Shown here: positions 43,697 to 52,231 of the stretch, one piece after another
Numbering within the stretch: the stretch's first letter is position 1
Layout of the letters: the number at the start of each line of letters is the position of its first letter
Source: Nitrospirota bacterium
GTDB taxonomy: Bacteria > Nitrospirota > Thermodesulfovibrionia > Thermodesulfovibrionales > SM23-35
Reading direction: 5' to 3'
Assembly: GCA_014859105.1 (NCBI GenBank)
Contig: JACUUX010000003.1
Location: 1-64,000 of the forward strand
DNA: 64,000 nt
Position numbers and translations under genes: made by a program
Notes under the pieces: generated by a model
Told to the model about the DNA's origin: nothing
The model's input: the letters and a program-made list of their open reading frames with translations, nothing else
The model's database searches: none

Positions 43697-44533
43697 TCAC
43701 CCTCCTATATATCTAATTCTTTTCTGTACTTCTTTAATAATCCAATCAGGTGTTGAAGCACCTGCTGTTATACCAATTTTCTTTGCCCCTTCAGTCCATT
43801 CTTTTCTGATTTCTGATGATGTCTCTATGTGATAAGTAGGTACCGAAAGAGATTTACAGAGTTTTGTAAGTTGAGTTGTATTGGCACTGTTTTTACCGCC
43901 AACAACAAACATTACATCAACTTCACCAGCCATCTTTTCGGTCTCTTTCAACCTAATGGCTGTTGAATTACATATTGTATTATATACTTTTATTTCTTTT
44001 GCATGTTCTAAAGCATCTGATAACACCTTTTTCAATGCCTCCAGAGTCTGGGTGGTCTGGACAATTATGCCAACTTTAGTTTTCAATTTCATAAGTGGAG
44101 CTTTGCCATCAGTAACGATGGCATCATTATTGGCATAGCTTTTCAGGCTCTTCACCTCCGGATGGTTCTTCTCACCAAGAATAACTATCTGGTAACCTTC
44201 TTCACTAAGGAGTTTAGCATAATATTGTGCCTTTTTTACAAATGGACAGGTTGTATCTATTATTTCACATCCTTTAGAGACTATCTTTTTCGAAAGATTG
44301 AGAGGTATGCCGTGGGTTCTGATTATCAACGCCTTTACATCTTTTTTTGTATTGACTTCTTCGATTGGGACAATTCCTTTTTCTTTGAGCTTCTCTACTA
44401 CCTGGGGGTTATGTATAATAGGTCCGAGTGTATAAACCCCTTCACATTTTTCCCTGGCCATCCTGAAGGCTATGTCTATAGCCCTTTTGACACCAAAACA
44501 GAAGCCTGCCGTCTTCGCTGTGATTATTTTCAT
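43697..44533 (-). CDS. ispH: 4-hydroxy-3-methylbut-2-enyl diphosphate reductase
   Basis: IspH performs the last step of the non-mevalonate isoprenoid pathway, making IPP and DMAPP. The 278-residue protein keeps the three cluster cysteines: Cys12 in TAGFCFGVKRAI, one in IDTTCPFVKKA and one in VYNTICNSTAIR. EKNHPEV and GGKNSANTTQL are also signatures. Its position upstream of rpsA, as in many bacteria, supports the call. Confidence 0.96.
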   Translation of the reverse strand: MKIITAKTAGFCFGVKRAIDIAFRMAREKCEGVYTLGPIIHNPQVVEKLKEKGIVPIEEVNTKKDVKALIIRTHGIPLNLSKKIVSKGCEIIDTTCPFVKKAQYYAKLLSEEGYQIVILGEKNHPEVKSLKSYANNDAIVTDGKAPLMKLKTKVGIIVQTTQTLEALKKVLSDALEHAKEIKVYNTICNSTAIRLKETEKMAGEVDVMFVVGGKNSANTTQLTKLCKSLSVPTYHIETSSEIRKEWTEGAKKIGITAGASTPDWIIKEVQKRIRYIGG

Positions 44534-44597
44534 AATTTTTAACTTTTTAATTCCCCGTAGTCTTGCTACAGTAGACCCTGCGGTCTTGCAGGATGAT

Positions 44598-45209
44598 TCA
44601 TTTTTCTATTTTGAATTTTAAATGTTTAATTGCTTCCATTATACCGTTGCTTATCCTCTCCTTGAATTGTTTATCTGTTTCCTCCTTATCAATCTCTATA
44701 GGGTTGCCGAATATTACTGTTATTTTTACAGGTCTTAAAAACTTTGCGCCTACAGGAAGGGCTTTCTCTGTTCCTTTAATAAGTGTTGGAACAACAGGCA
44801 TTCTGCTTATAGCTACAATTAAGCCTACACCTCTCTTTGCATCAAGCACTCTACCATCAACGCTCCGGCCTCCCTCTGGAAACATAACAATGAGTTCCCC
44901 TTGCTTCAGTCTATGGATAGCCTCTTTTATTGTAGATGCCTGAGGTCTATCACGTTTTACGGGAAAAGAGAATGACCTGACAAATGCGCCCAGCAGAAGG
45001 ATTTTGAAAAGTCCTTCCCTGGCCATATAAGTCGCACGCCTTTTTAAGGCCACCCCAATAACAAGCGGGTCCAGATAGCTTACATGATTTGCAGCAACAA
45101 TAACACCGCCTGTCAGTGGAACGTTTTCGGCACCAATGACCTCGATCCTGTTGAATATTTTAAAAAAAATAAATAAGATTGCTCTGCAAATTAAATAAAT
45201 AAAACTCAA
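44598..45209 (-). CDS. plsC: 1-acyl-sn-glycerol-3-phosphate acyltransferase
   Basis: PlsC adds the second acyl chain to make phosphatidic acid at the membrane. This 203-residue protein has an N-terminal hydrophobic segment and the family motifs NHVSYLDPLVIG (HX4D), FPVKRDR and MFPEGGRSVDG. The start is TTG overlapping the cmk stop by 4 bases, consistent with translational coupling. The C-terminal KHLKFKIEK is AT-rich and lies beside a low-complexity spacer before ispH. Confidence 0.92.
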   Translation of the reverse strand: MSFIYLICRAILFIFFKIFNRIEVIGAENVPLTGGVIVAANHVSYLDPLVIGVALKRRATYMAREGLFKILLLGAFVRSFSFPVKRDRPQASTIKEAIHRLKQGELIVMFPEGGRSVDGRVLDAKRGVGLIVAISRMPVVPTLIKGTEKALPVGAKFLRPVKITVIFGNPIEIDKEETDKQFKERISNGIMEAIKHLKFKIEK

Positions 45210-45862
45210 GGGTCAGTTCTTAAAAAATCGAGTATTTTTTTAAAAACCTGCTCTACAGAGAGATTCGAAGAATCCACCAGAAAAGCCTCCGGCGCTGCCT
45301 TAAGTGGCGCTATATCACGGTTAGCATCCCTTTTATCTCTTTCTAAAATGTTTTTTCTTGCCTCATCCATTGTAATGTCAATTCCCTTTTCCTTGAATTG
45401 AAAATAGCGTCTCCTCGCCCTTTCTTCGTCAGATGCATACAGGAAAATCTTTTTCTGAGCGTGCGGAAAAACGACTGTTGTCGTATCTCTTCCTTCAATA
45501 ACCAGGTCATTATTCAAAGCTGCATTCCTTTGAAGGTCAAGCAAAAAGTCCCTGACAATTCTTTTAGCAGAAAAGACGGAAGAATAATGGTCTATCTCGG
45601 TAGTCCTTATCTCCTCCGAAACGTCTCTGCCGTTAAGAAACACCTTCCCGTTGTTGAATCCGATAACAGTATTGTCAAAAACCCTTTTTATTTTATCATC
45701 ATTGTCTTCTGGTGCCACCTTTTTTTCTCTCAATGCAATCGCAATAGCCCTGTATAATGCACCTGTGTCGAGATAACCGAAACCAAGCTCTTTTGCAAGT
45801 AGTTTTGCAATGGTAGTTTTTCCAGAGCCTGACGGGCCATCTATGGCAATCACCTTACCCAT
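45206..45862 (-). CDS. cmk: Cytidylate kinase
   Basis: Cmk phosphorylates CMP and dCMP with ATP. This 218-residue enzyme has the P-loop GPSGSGKTTIAK near the start, GYLDTGALYRAIA, VIEGRDTTTVVFPHA and the lid region DEERARRRYFQF. ATG at 45862 is chosen over an upstream TTG. In many bacteria aroA lies directly upstream of cmk; here about 4 kb of accessory genes intervene. The operon continues into plsC, ispH, rpsA and sppA. Confidence 0.95.
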   Translation of the reverse strand: MGKVIAIDGPSGSGKTTIAKLLAKELGFGYLDTGALYRAIAIALREKKVAPEDNDDKIKRVFDNTVIGFNNGKVFLNGRDVSEEIRTTEIDHYSSVFSAKRIVRDFLLDLQRNAALNNDLVIEGRDTTTVVFPHAQKKIFLYASDEERARRRYFQFKEKGIDITMDEARKNILERDKRDANRDIAPLKAAPEAFLVDSSNLSVEQVFKKILDFLRTDP

Positions 45863-45911
45863 TGTTAATTTCAATTTGTAAAGTGTAAAAATTTAATGAA
45901 ATAAGCAAGCA

Positions 45912-46274
45912 TTACCTGGATATTCTGAGTCTACCATCTTGAAATACACAAAATCTGTTCTGCATTTTATCCTCATACTCATGTAATATCTTTTTTATAA
46001 GCTCTACTTTTTCATTACCATTTGCATCTTCAATTCTTAAAATTAAGACACCTGCATGCGACTTACCAGATTTAAATACAAGCTCGCCAAAATCTTTATC
46101 CATGGTAATTACCATACGGGATTCAGATATAGCTATCTTAAGTATCTCCGTATCTTTTGCCTTCGGGTTAATACTTCTTACGGTTTTTATGTCATATCCG
46201 TTTTTTTCCAGCCATTCTTCTAACTTTTTTCCCACTCCAAGATCAACGAGAAATCTCAATTTACTTTCAGGCAT
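45912..46274 (-). CDS. DUF5615 PIN-like protein, putative toxin
   Basis: This 120-residue protein has a PIN-like fold: LRFLVDLGVGKKLEEWLEKN at the N-terminus and VITMDKDFGELVF in the middle supply acidic metal-binding residues, matching DUF5615. Such proteins are usually paired with DUF433 proteins, as here, and are thought to be toxin nucleases. In the first motif the usual second Asp/Asn after VD is replaced (VDLGV), so activity is not certain. It starts 6 bases after the DUF433 gene. Confidence 0.78.
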   Translation of the reverse strand: MPESKLRFLVDLGVGKKLEEWLEKNGYDIKTVRSINPKAKDTEILKIAISESRMVITMDKDFGELVFKSGKSHAGVLILRIEDANGNEKVELIKKILHEYEDKMQNRFCVFQDGRLRISR

Positions 46275-46280
46275 TAATAT

Positions 46281-46532
46281 TTACTCTACATTTAAAGCAA
46301 AGACCTGTTCTTCGCTAATACGTTCAGAGGCATACAGTAGGACTGCCTGAATATCCTCTTTTTCGATTTCAGGGTAATCCTCTAATAACTCATCAACTGT
46401 AACACCACCTGCAAGGGCTTTTAATATTTGCTCCACTGTTATTCTTAATCCTCTAATTGTTGGCTTACCAACCATTACAGCGGGGTCAACTGTGATGCGC
46501 TTTAATAAATCGGTAGCGTGTTGTTTATACAT
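46281..46532 (-). CDS. DUF433 protein, putative antitoxin
   Basis: This 83-residue protein contains the DUF433 signature: RITVDPAVMVGKPTIRGLRI, then VEQILKALAGGVTVDELLED and a YPEIEKEDIQAVL helix. These small helix-turn-helix-like proteins accompany PIN-like DUF5615 partners. The two genes form a 6-base-spaced operon in the accessory block between cmk and aroA. Confidence 0.82.
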   Translation of the reverse strand: MYKQHATDLLKRITVDPAVMVGKPTIRGLRITVEQILKALAGGVTVDELLEDYPEIEKEDIQAVLLYASERISEEQVFALNVE

Positions 46533-46770
46533 TTTCTAAGTACCTCCTCTTCAGACTTAAATTCCTTGTAACCGGATCTTTAATCTTGTCACTCTTTTTC
46601 AAAATATCAGATTTTCATGGGAAAACCCTTTCTTCGGTAAAGATTGCTAAACGATTAAATTCTACCTTAATTTAAAAATATATCTCAATTTCTATGAAAG
46701 ACCCTAAAATATTCCTGGCCAAAATTCAAAAATAAGATAACATCGGTCTTCAAAAACAAAGAGGAAGAAA

Positions 46771-46968
46771 TTACCACTTAGGTGCTCGACCTTTTAAATA
46801 ATAGTTACCGCTATCATATTCAAGAAAGCCTTCGCTAACAAGTTCTTCTATAGCATCTTTAGCGATATCTAATTCTTTTGCTGCAAAAAGATTGTCCTTT
46901 ATAAGTTCACTCCATCTTCGAGTAAAAGAAAAATGAGCGTTTCTTTGGCCATCTTGAAAAAATCGCAA
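46771..46968 (-). CDS. Small winged-helix-like protein, possibly incomplete
   Basis: A 65-residue frame starts at a TTG (46968) and looks like a winged helix: AKELDIAKDAIEELVSEGFL then EYDSGNYYLKG. The coding-like sequence extends further upstream (KKTKEQKRILKDRI) to a stop just before it, with no ATG, so the true start is unclear or the gene is a fragment. It lies 92 bases downstream of the large ATPase-DUF3883 gene on the same strand and may be a regulator of that block. Confidence 0.45.
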   Translation of the reverse strand: MRFFQDGQRNAHFSFTRRWSELIKDNLFAAKELDIAKDAIEELVSEGFLEYDSGNYYLKGRAPKW

Positions 46969-47060
46969 TATGCGATCTTTTAGTATTCTCTTTTGTTCTT
47001 TGGTCTTTTTGACTTAAAATCTAAATATTACATCTTTTATAAAATTGAAGCAACTCATGC

Positions 47061-49502
47061 CTAACCCTTATGTGCAAGCCACTTATTCTTTGGAACTGTA
47101 GCACGCTCAACAGGGTCACAGATATCTTTAACCTTAGTAATTTCTTTATATCTTACTTTATCGGGTTGATTTGGAAGATTATAAACGCAGATTAAAACAT
47201 AATCTTTATCTTGTACTGCCTTCCAGTGATTGGGGCCTAACGGTACATCTTCTGGTTCACTCATACCTTTCACTTCAAAGACTTTTTCACAATGACCCTT
47301 ACACTCGTAATCATAGCCTAACTTATCATGCTGGGTTACACGAGAAACGCTGTCGCGATGTTCACTCTCACGCAGTCTTTCTTCAAATATTGCGTATGCT
47401 GTTGTTTCGATCAGACTTCTATCTTTCTCTTTATTAAATCCATGAACACCCCACTTTTCGAAATATTCACTTATTCTATCCATATTCTGTTCTACGAGAT
47501 AGTTTTTATGAACAGGTTGATATCCAGGGAGCAGATAAGCTTTCCAAAGTGGTAACCAGTCCAATGGTGCTCTTGGAACAAACAAGTGTTTAGTTTCTAT
47601 AAAAGTTCCATCCTGTGCAATTAATCTATTTATTATGTAATCACCCCCTTCATTAATAATTAAAAGTGTGGCTTGAATAATATCGTTGAGAGCAAACTCA
47701 AGCTCATCATGGGAGCCTTTAAAAGTGTTAATTTTTTCCACTAATTCTTTAACAACTGTTTGCTTATTTATTTCTTTAAGACCACAACTCTTAAGACTTT
47801 CAACAGCATCTCTATTTCTTGCAATTTCTGGATGTAATAGCTTTTTGTCTTCTGGAATGACTTGTTTCAATAAGTTAGGTATTTGATCTAAACTTATTGC
47901 GATATTTATTACTTGATCTGCTGTATATAGCTCTCTGTCTTCGGCGAGTACGAATAAATTGTTAGATAAAGGTCTGTCTTTTGGTGCAAAGTCTTTAGGC
48001 AGGATATATATCTTGGCTAACTTTTGTGGTTTGTTTTTAAGATTATCCAAAATTTTCTTTTTACCAAAAATATTATATTTTTTTATCCTATCTCCCTCGC
48101 TTACTCTGGACCAGAGATGATCTTTTATACTATGCTTCACAATTTTTTTATTCGTTATTTCTTCTAACATGTTTAAGTCTTCTTCTCCAAAGATTTGTTC
48201 AATATCTTCATCCACAATCGTCAGTTCTTCAAGCTTACGCCTATTTCCATGACGATCAAAATAACAACTCTCGGTTTCAAGAAAAGTCTTGATAGGATCC
48301 CTTAATCTGCTATTCCAGAATTTTGCACTTTCACCTGAAAGGGAACCAAATGGTAAATCCTGAAGAAGTCTGGCTGGAAAGGACTCCCATTGTTCATGAT
48401 ATAAAAATATTTCTTTTATTATTTCTTTGAAAAATTCAAATATTTTATCAGATATCCAATGATTCCACTTAGCACTATAGCTAATTAACTCTCGTCCAGG
48501 TAGTGGAATAAAATCTCCAAAAATCCCAAATGGTAAACCAGTCTGTTCACCTTCTATCGGCAGAAAAGAATAAACACCCGCAAGCTTGCCATATAAAGGC
48601 TGAATATTCTTCGTATTGTCTAACTTAAAAACTACCCCTATCTCCCGCTTCGGAATTTCGGAACGACGAACACGCTCTGTTTCCTCATCTTTTTTGATCT
48701 CTTCGGGGATTGGAATAACCTTACGGAAAACTAAATACCAGTCTTCTTCGCTATACCGCTGTCCTACTATCTGCTTTTTTAAGATGATAACCTCTTTTTT
48801 ACCAACGGGAAGGGATTCAGAGGATTCAATTTCCTTTGTGATAGTAAAAGATAATGAAGTGGTCTGTATTTCTATGGCTTTAACATATTCCAATTGAAGA
48901 ATTGCTTCTTTAGGAAAATCAGGGCCTATAAGAAATTCCTTGATTTTTTGCAATATCTCTTGTCCTTTTGCACTTGCCATCGGAACATAAAAGCCAGTAG
49001 TGTAGCCCTCTGGCAAATCTACAGGATGGTTTTCAATCGGCAAAATTTCCCAAGGCCATTTTGAGAGAGGAACCCCTTGCCTTTTAGAATCTTCCCAGTG
49101 TTGCTTATCAAACTTAAAATGATAATCACCGGAGTGTATGTCTATACGATTGGTAATATGGAATATGGATTTAAAACCGATGCCAATGTAGCCACGAAAG
49201 CCCAAGGAAGGGAGTTTAAAGGAATTTACATCGCAAATGGCGTAGAAATCGTGATTATCAAATACCTTGCCGTTATTGAGAATCCATAACGAGTCTTGCT
49301 GAAGATGGATGGAGAATCTTTTTACATCGGCTCTATCAGCATCTTTTGTAGCATCTTCTGCATTCTGGAGAAACTCCAAAATCCAGTGTTTCGGAGAAGG
49401 GAATACAGACTCAAGAGTTTTTAGCATATTTACATAGCCACCCCACAGAGGGGTTTTTATCTGTGCCAGGAGATTTTGCAGGTGCTCTGAGACAATGCTC
49501 AT
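47061..49502 (-). CDS. Sacsin-like GHKL ATPase with C-terminal DUF3883
   Basis: This 813-residue protein has an HSP90-like ATPase domain at the N-terminus: ILEFLQNAEDATKDADRADV (41-60, N box with Asp) and GFRGYIGIGFKSIF (101-114, glycine-rich lid). This is the arrangement of the sacsin/NO VEIN group. A long central region of unknown fold follows. The C-terminus (about 720-813) matches DUF3883, with Asp731, Glu743 and Lys745 in GYDYEC and VFEVKG arranged like a PD-(D/E)XK nuclease. An ATPase joined to a nuclease-like domain, in an accessory block, suggests defence against foreign DNA, but this is not proven. Confidence 0.8.
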   Translation of the reverse strand: MSIVSEHLQNLLAQIKTPLWGGYVNMLKTLESVFPSPKHWILEFLQNAEDATKDADRADVKRFSIHLQQDSLWILNNGKVFDNHDFYAICDVNSFKLPSLGFRGYIGIGFKSIFHITNRIDIHSGDYHFKFDKQHWEDSKRQGVPLSKWPWEILPIENHPVDLPEGYTTGFYVPMASAKGQEILQKIKEFLIGPDFPKEAILQLEYVKAIEIQTTSLSFTITKEIESSESLPVGKKEVIILKKQIVGQRYSEEDWYLVFRKVIPIPEEIKKDEETERVRRSEIPKREIGVVFKLDNTKNIQPLYGKLAGVYSFLPIEGEQTGLPFGIFGDFIPLPGRELISYSAKWNHWISDKIFEFFKEIIKEIFLYHEQWESFPARLLQDLPFGSLSGESAKFWNSRLRDPIKTFLETESCYFDRHGNRRKLEELTIVDEDIEQIFGEEDLNMLEEITNKKIVKHSIKDHLWSRVSEGDRIKKYNIFGKKKILDNLKNKPQKLAKIYILPKDFAPKDRPLSNNLFVLAEDRELYTADQVINIAISLDQIPNLLKQVIPEDKKLLHPEIARNRDAVESLKSCGLKEINKQTVVKELVEKINTFKGSHDELEFALNDIIQATLLIINEGGDYIINRLIAQDGTFIETKHLFVPRAPLDWLPLWKAYLLPGYQPVHKNYLVEQNMDRISEYFEKWGVHGFNKEKDRSLIETTAYAIFEERLRESEHRDSVSRVTQHDKLGYDYECKGHCEKVFEVKGMSEPEDVPLGPNHWKAVQDKDYVLICVYNLPNQPDKVRYKEITKVKDICDPVERATVPKNKWLAHKG

Positions 49503-49511
49503 TTATTTTAC

Positions 49512-49778
49512 CTATTTATTAATTTTGATTAGATGGAAATATGGTTTGCCTCCAAAGAGCATACCTTTTATTTGTGACTTATTTACAATTACACTTGATG
49601 GTCGAAACTCTAAGATTATTTTTTCTACATTACCTTTCATCTCCTCATAAATATGGTCTATACGGTCTATCACTTTACAAATTTGGTTACCAAAAGTTTC
49701 TACATTTCCATTATAGTGTAATTCTAAATAAGGAAATGGATCATCCTTATATTTGAAGATTACCAAAATCTTCTTCAT
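49512..49778 (-). CDS. Small hypothetical protein upstream of the ATPase-DUF3883 gene
   Basis: This 88-residue protein begins MKKILVIFKYKDDPFPYLEL and ends in KPYFHLIKINK; the body has alternating strands and a helix (VIDRIDHIYEEMKGNVEK). The ATG at 49778 has GGGAG upstream; an extension of eight residues is possible. It ends 9 bases before the ATPase gene, so the two are probably co-transcribed. No family is recognised. Confidence 0.55.
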   Translation of the reverse strand: MKKILVIFKYKDDPFPYLELHYNGNVETFGNQICKVIDRIDHIYEEMKGNVEKIILEFRPSSVIVNKSQIKGMLFGGKPYFHLIKINK

Positions 49779-49868
49779 AATAGCTAATCTCCCTGTTACC
49801 AATTTCTTTATGGTCTTATTTTCTCTTCAGCCTAGCTGTTTTGGGGTTCATGACCATTGATTCTATCA

Positions 49869-49893
49869 GATGCTGAAACAAGTTCAGCATGAC
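49869..49893. repeat. Short hairpin repeat shared with 1959-1983
   Basis: GATGCTGAA, five loop bases, TTCAGCATGAC differs from 1959-1983 only in two loop bases. It lies between aroA and the accessory block, where a boundary could be expected. Confidence 0.6.
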
Positions 49894-49947
49894 ATCTTGC
49901 ACAGTTTGCTTTTTTTAAGAATTCTTAATTTGCAATCTGCACTTTCA

Positions 49948-51309
49948 TTATGCTGTTAGCCTCCTCAAAATCTCAAAAAAGCCCGGAAAAGAGATGTTAA
50001 CTGATGAAACATCACTAATAACAGTCTCCCCCTCTGCAATCAAAGCTGCGATGCTCAGGGCCATTGCAATCCTGTGATCTCCATGGCTTTCAAGAAATGC
50101 CCCCTTAAGTTTCGTTTTGCCTGTGATACTCAGGCCATCCTCAAATTCCTCTATTTCAGCACCCATCTTTTTTAGCTCTGTTGCCATGCTCTTGATTCTA
50201 TCTGATTCTTTTACCCTGAGTTCCTCAGCACCTCTGATAGTTGTATTACCTATAGCCTGGGTTGCTGCAACACATAACACGGGAAATTCATCAATTAATA
50301 CAGGAATTTTTTCTTCTGTAATATTTACGGGGTTTAGCTCCACAGTGCTTCTACATTTAATATCTGCAACAGGTTCACCGGATAAGTTTCTTATGTTATA
50401 AATCTCGATATCAGCACCCATCTCTTTGAGCACACTCAGAAGTCCTGTCCTTGTAGGATTAATTCCCACCCCTTGTATTGTGATATTAGAACCTTCTATT
50501 AATAATGCACCCACTATAAAAAATGCAGCAGATGAGAAATCTCCCGGCACATGAACCTCTGTTCCTCTTAATTCCGGTAATCCTTTTATCTTAATACTTA
50601 ACCCTTCAACTTTTATTTCGGCTCCAAAAGCCGGCAGCATCCTTTCTGTATGGTCCCTTGATTTTACAGGTTCTATCACTTCTGTTTCTCCGTCTGCATA
50701 GAGACCGGCGAGCAATATTGCTGATTTTACCTGTGCACTGGCAATCGGCATTATGTATTTAATTGCATGTAACATTTCCCCTTTTATTGCTATTGGAGGA
50801 AATCTATCACCGTCTCGAGCCATTATTCCTGCCCCCATCTTCCTTAAAGGGGCGATAACCCTTCCCATCGGTCTTGCTCTTAAGGATTCATCGCCTGTAA
50901 GTACAGAGAGAAACGGATTCCCTGATAGAATACCTGAAAGCATTCTTATCGTAGTCCCTGAATTTCCGCAATCAATCACGTTATAAGGTTCTTTCAGGCC
51001 ATATAGTCCTTTCCCGTTGATTATAAGTTCGGAGGCGGGAGTTAGGAGCTCGGAGCTTTCACCCCCTCCCTTACCCTCCTCCCTCGAGGGGGAGGGATGG
51101 GTGGGGGTGACTTCTGTAATTTCAACACCAAGCATCCTCATAGCATTCACGGTGCTTTTTGTATCTTCTGCCCTTAGAAAGTTCTTTATAATGCTTTTTC
51201 CGTTTGAGAGGGACGAGAATATTACTGCCCTGTGGGATATGGATTTATCAGGGGTAGGAGAAAATTTGCCTTTAAACTTCCTTGCTTTCCTGAGTTCAAT
51301 TCTGTTCAA
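49948..51309 (-). CDS. aroA: 3-phosphoshikimate 1-carboxyvinyltransferase with insert
   Basis: AroA (EPSP synthase) joins phosphoenolpyruvate to shikimate-3-phosphate. The 453-residue protein is about 25 residues longer than usual. Signatures are DKSISHRAVIFSSL, IDCGNSGTTIRMLSGIL, VPGDFSSAAFF and RVKESDRI. Residues 68-93 (THPSPSREEGKGGGESS core) fill what is normally a short loop before the ELIINGKGLYGLKEP strand and come from a G/C-rich palindrome. The start is TTG with GAGG seven bases upstream, overlapping tyrA by 14 bases. It is the last gene of the aromatic operon. Confidence 0.95.
   Translation of the reverse strand: MNRIELRKARKFKGKFSPTPDKSISHRAVIFSSLSNGKSIIKNFLRAEDTKSTVNAMRMLGVEITEVTPTHPSPSREEGKGGGESSELLTPASELIINGKGLYGLKEPYNVIDCGNSGTTIRMLSGILSGNPFLSVLTGDESLRARPMGRVIAPLRKMGAGIMARDGDRFPPIAIKGEMLHAIKYIMPIASAQVKSAILLAGLYADGETEVIEPVKSRDHTERMLPAFGAEIKVEGLSIKIKGLPELRGTEVHVPGDFSSAAFFIVGALLIEGSNITIQGVGINPTRTGLLSVLKEMGADIEIYNIRNLSGEPVADIKCRSTVELNPVNITEEKIPVLIDEFPVLCVAATQAIGNTTIRGAEELRVKESDRIKSMATELKKMGAEIEEFEDGLSITGKTKLKGAFLESHGDHRIAMALSIAALIAEGETVISDVSSVNISFPGFFEILRRLTA
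51031..51108. repeat. G/C-rich palindrome inside aroA
   Basis: CACCCCCTCCCTTACCCTCC near 51060 and GGAGGGATGGGTGGGGGTG near 51091 form an imperfect hairpin around CCCTCGAGGG. A short tandem motif (GGAGTTAGGAGCTCGGAGCT) adjoins it. All is read in frame in aroA as a Pro/Ser/Gly/Glu-rich stretch. Confidence 0.75.
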
Positions 51310-52231
51310 TACCTTCCCTCAGTGTCCGGGCTTTTTGAAAATCCTGCTCAAGGGATTCGGAATCATAAGCCCTGAGATACTGACTTACCCTATCGAGATT
51401 TTTTTTAAATACATCGATAGATTCAAGAAGATTTTCCTTATTAAGAAGACAAATATCACGCCATAATTCTGGTGAACTCGTTGCTATTCTTGTGGTATCC
51501 ATAAAACCCTGTCCTGAAAAATTAAGGTATGAACTGTCTATATCAGCTACTGTGTTTAATATTTCATATGCTACTAAATGAGGAAGATGGCTGACAACTG
51601 AATATATCTTATCATGTTCATAAGGATCGATAATTTTGATGACTGAGCCAAAGGATTTCCATAAAGCAATAATTTTTTCAAGGGCATTTTTATCAGTTTT
51701 GTCAGTGGGTGTAATAATACATTTTGCGCCCCTGAATATCTCTGCCGTTGCTGTATCGACACCTGAACGATTACTACCGGCTATTGGATGTCCTCCAACA
51801 AACCAGACACCATCCGGCATCAGTTCCTCCATTTCCTTTACGAGGTTCCCCTTTACACTGCCAACATCTGTAACTATTGAATCAAGCTTTAGCGAATTAA
51901 TTATTTTCCCTGCAATATCCGTAAAAGTACCAACAGGAGTTGCAAACAATATAAGGTCTGAATCAGCACATGCCTCTGAGGGATCAAGATCAAAGGAATC
52001 TACTATTCCTCTTTCCTTAGCTTTCTTCAGATTCTCAACATTCCTTCCAAACCCTGCTATACGGGTGCAGAGGTTATGCTTCCTCAATGCAAGAGCAAAA
52101 GATGCACCGATCAGTCCTACACCGATGATGGTGACCTTATTGAAAAAAATACGACCCGGTGACTCGGTGAATTGGTGAAGGGGCGAAGTGTCTCCGTGTC
52201 TCCGTGCCTCCGTATCTCTTTTTGTAATCAT
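51296..52231 (-). CDS. tyrA: Prephenate dehydrogenase with repeat-derived N-terminus
   Basis: TyrA oxidises prephenate to 4-hydroxyphenylpyruvate for tyrosine. This 311-residue protein has the Rossmann motif [17 protein letters not shown] at 33-49, about 30 residues later than usual. [16 protein letters not shown] and [14 protein letters not shown] are family motifs. The first 30 residues (with [10 protein letters not shown]) come from a tandem CGGAGACAC/GGTGACTCGGTGA-type repeat. The ATG overlaps the aroF stop by 4 bases and has GGGAG upstream, so translation probably starts there and reads through the repeat. No regulatory ACT domain is seen. Confidence 0.93.
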   Translation of the reverse strand: MITKRDTEARRHGDTSPLHQFTESPGRIFFNKVTIIGVGLIGASFALALRKHNLCTRIAGFGRNVENLKKAKERGIVDSFDLDPSEACADSDLILFATPVGTFTDIAGKIINSLKLDSIVTDVGSVKGNLVKEMEELMPDGVWFVGGHPIAGSNRSGVDTATAEIFRGAKCIITPTDKTDKNALEKIIALWKSFGSVIKIIDPYEHDKIYSVVSHLPHLVAYEILNTVADIDSSYLNFSGQGFMDTTRIATSSPELWRDICLLNKENLLESIDVFKKNLDRVSQYLRAYDSESLEQDFQKARTLREGIEQN

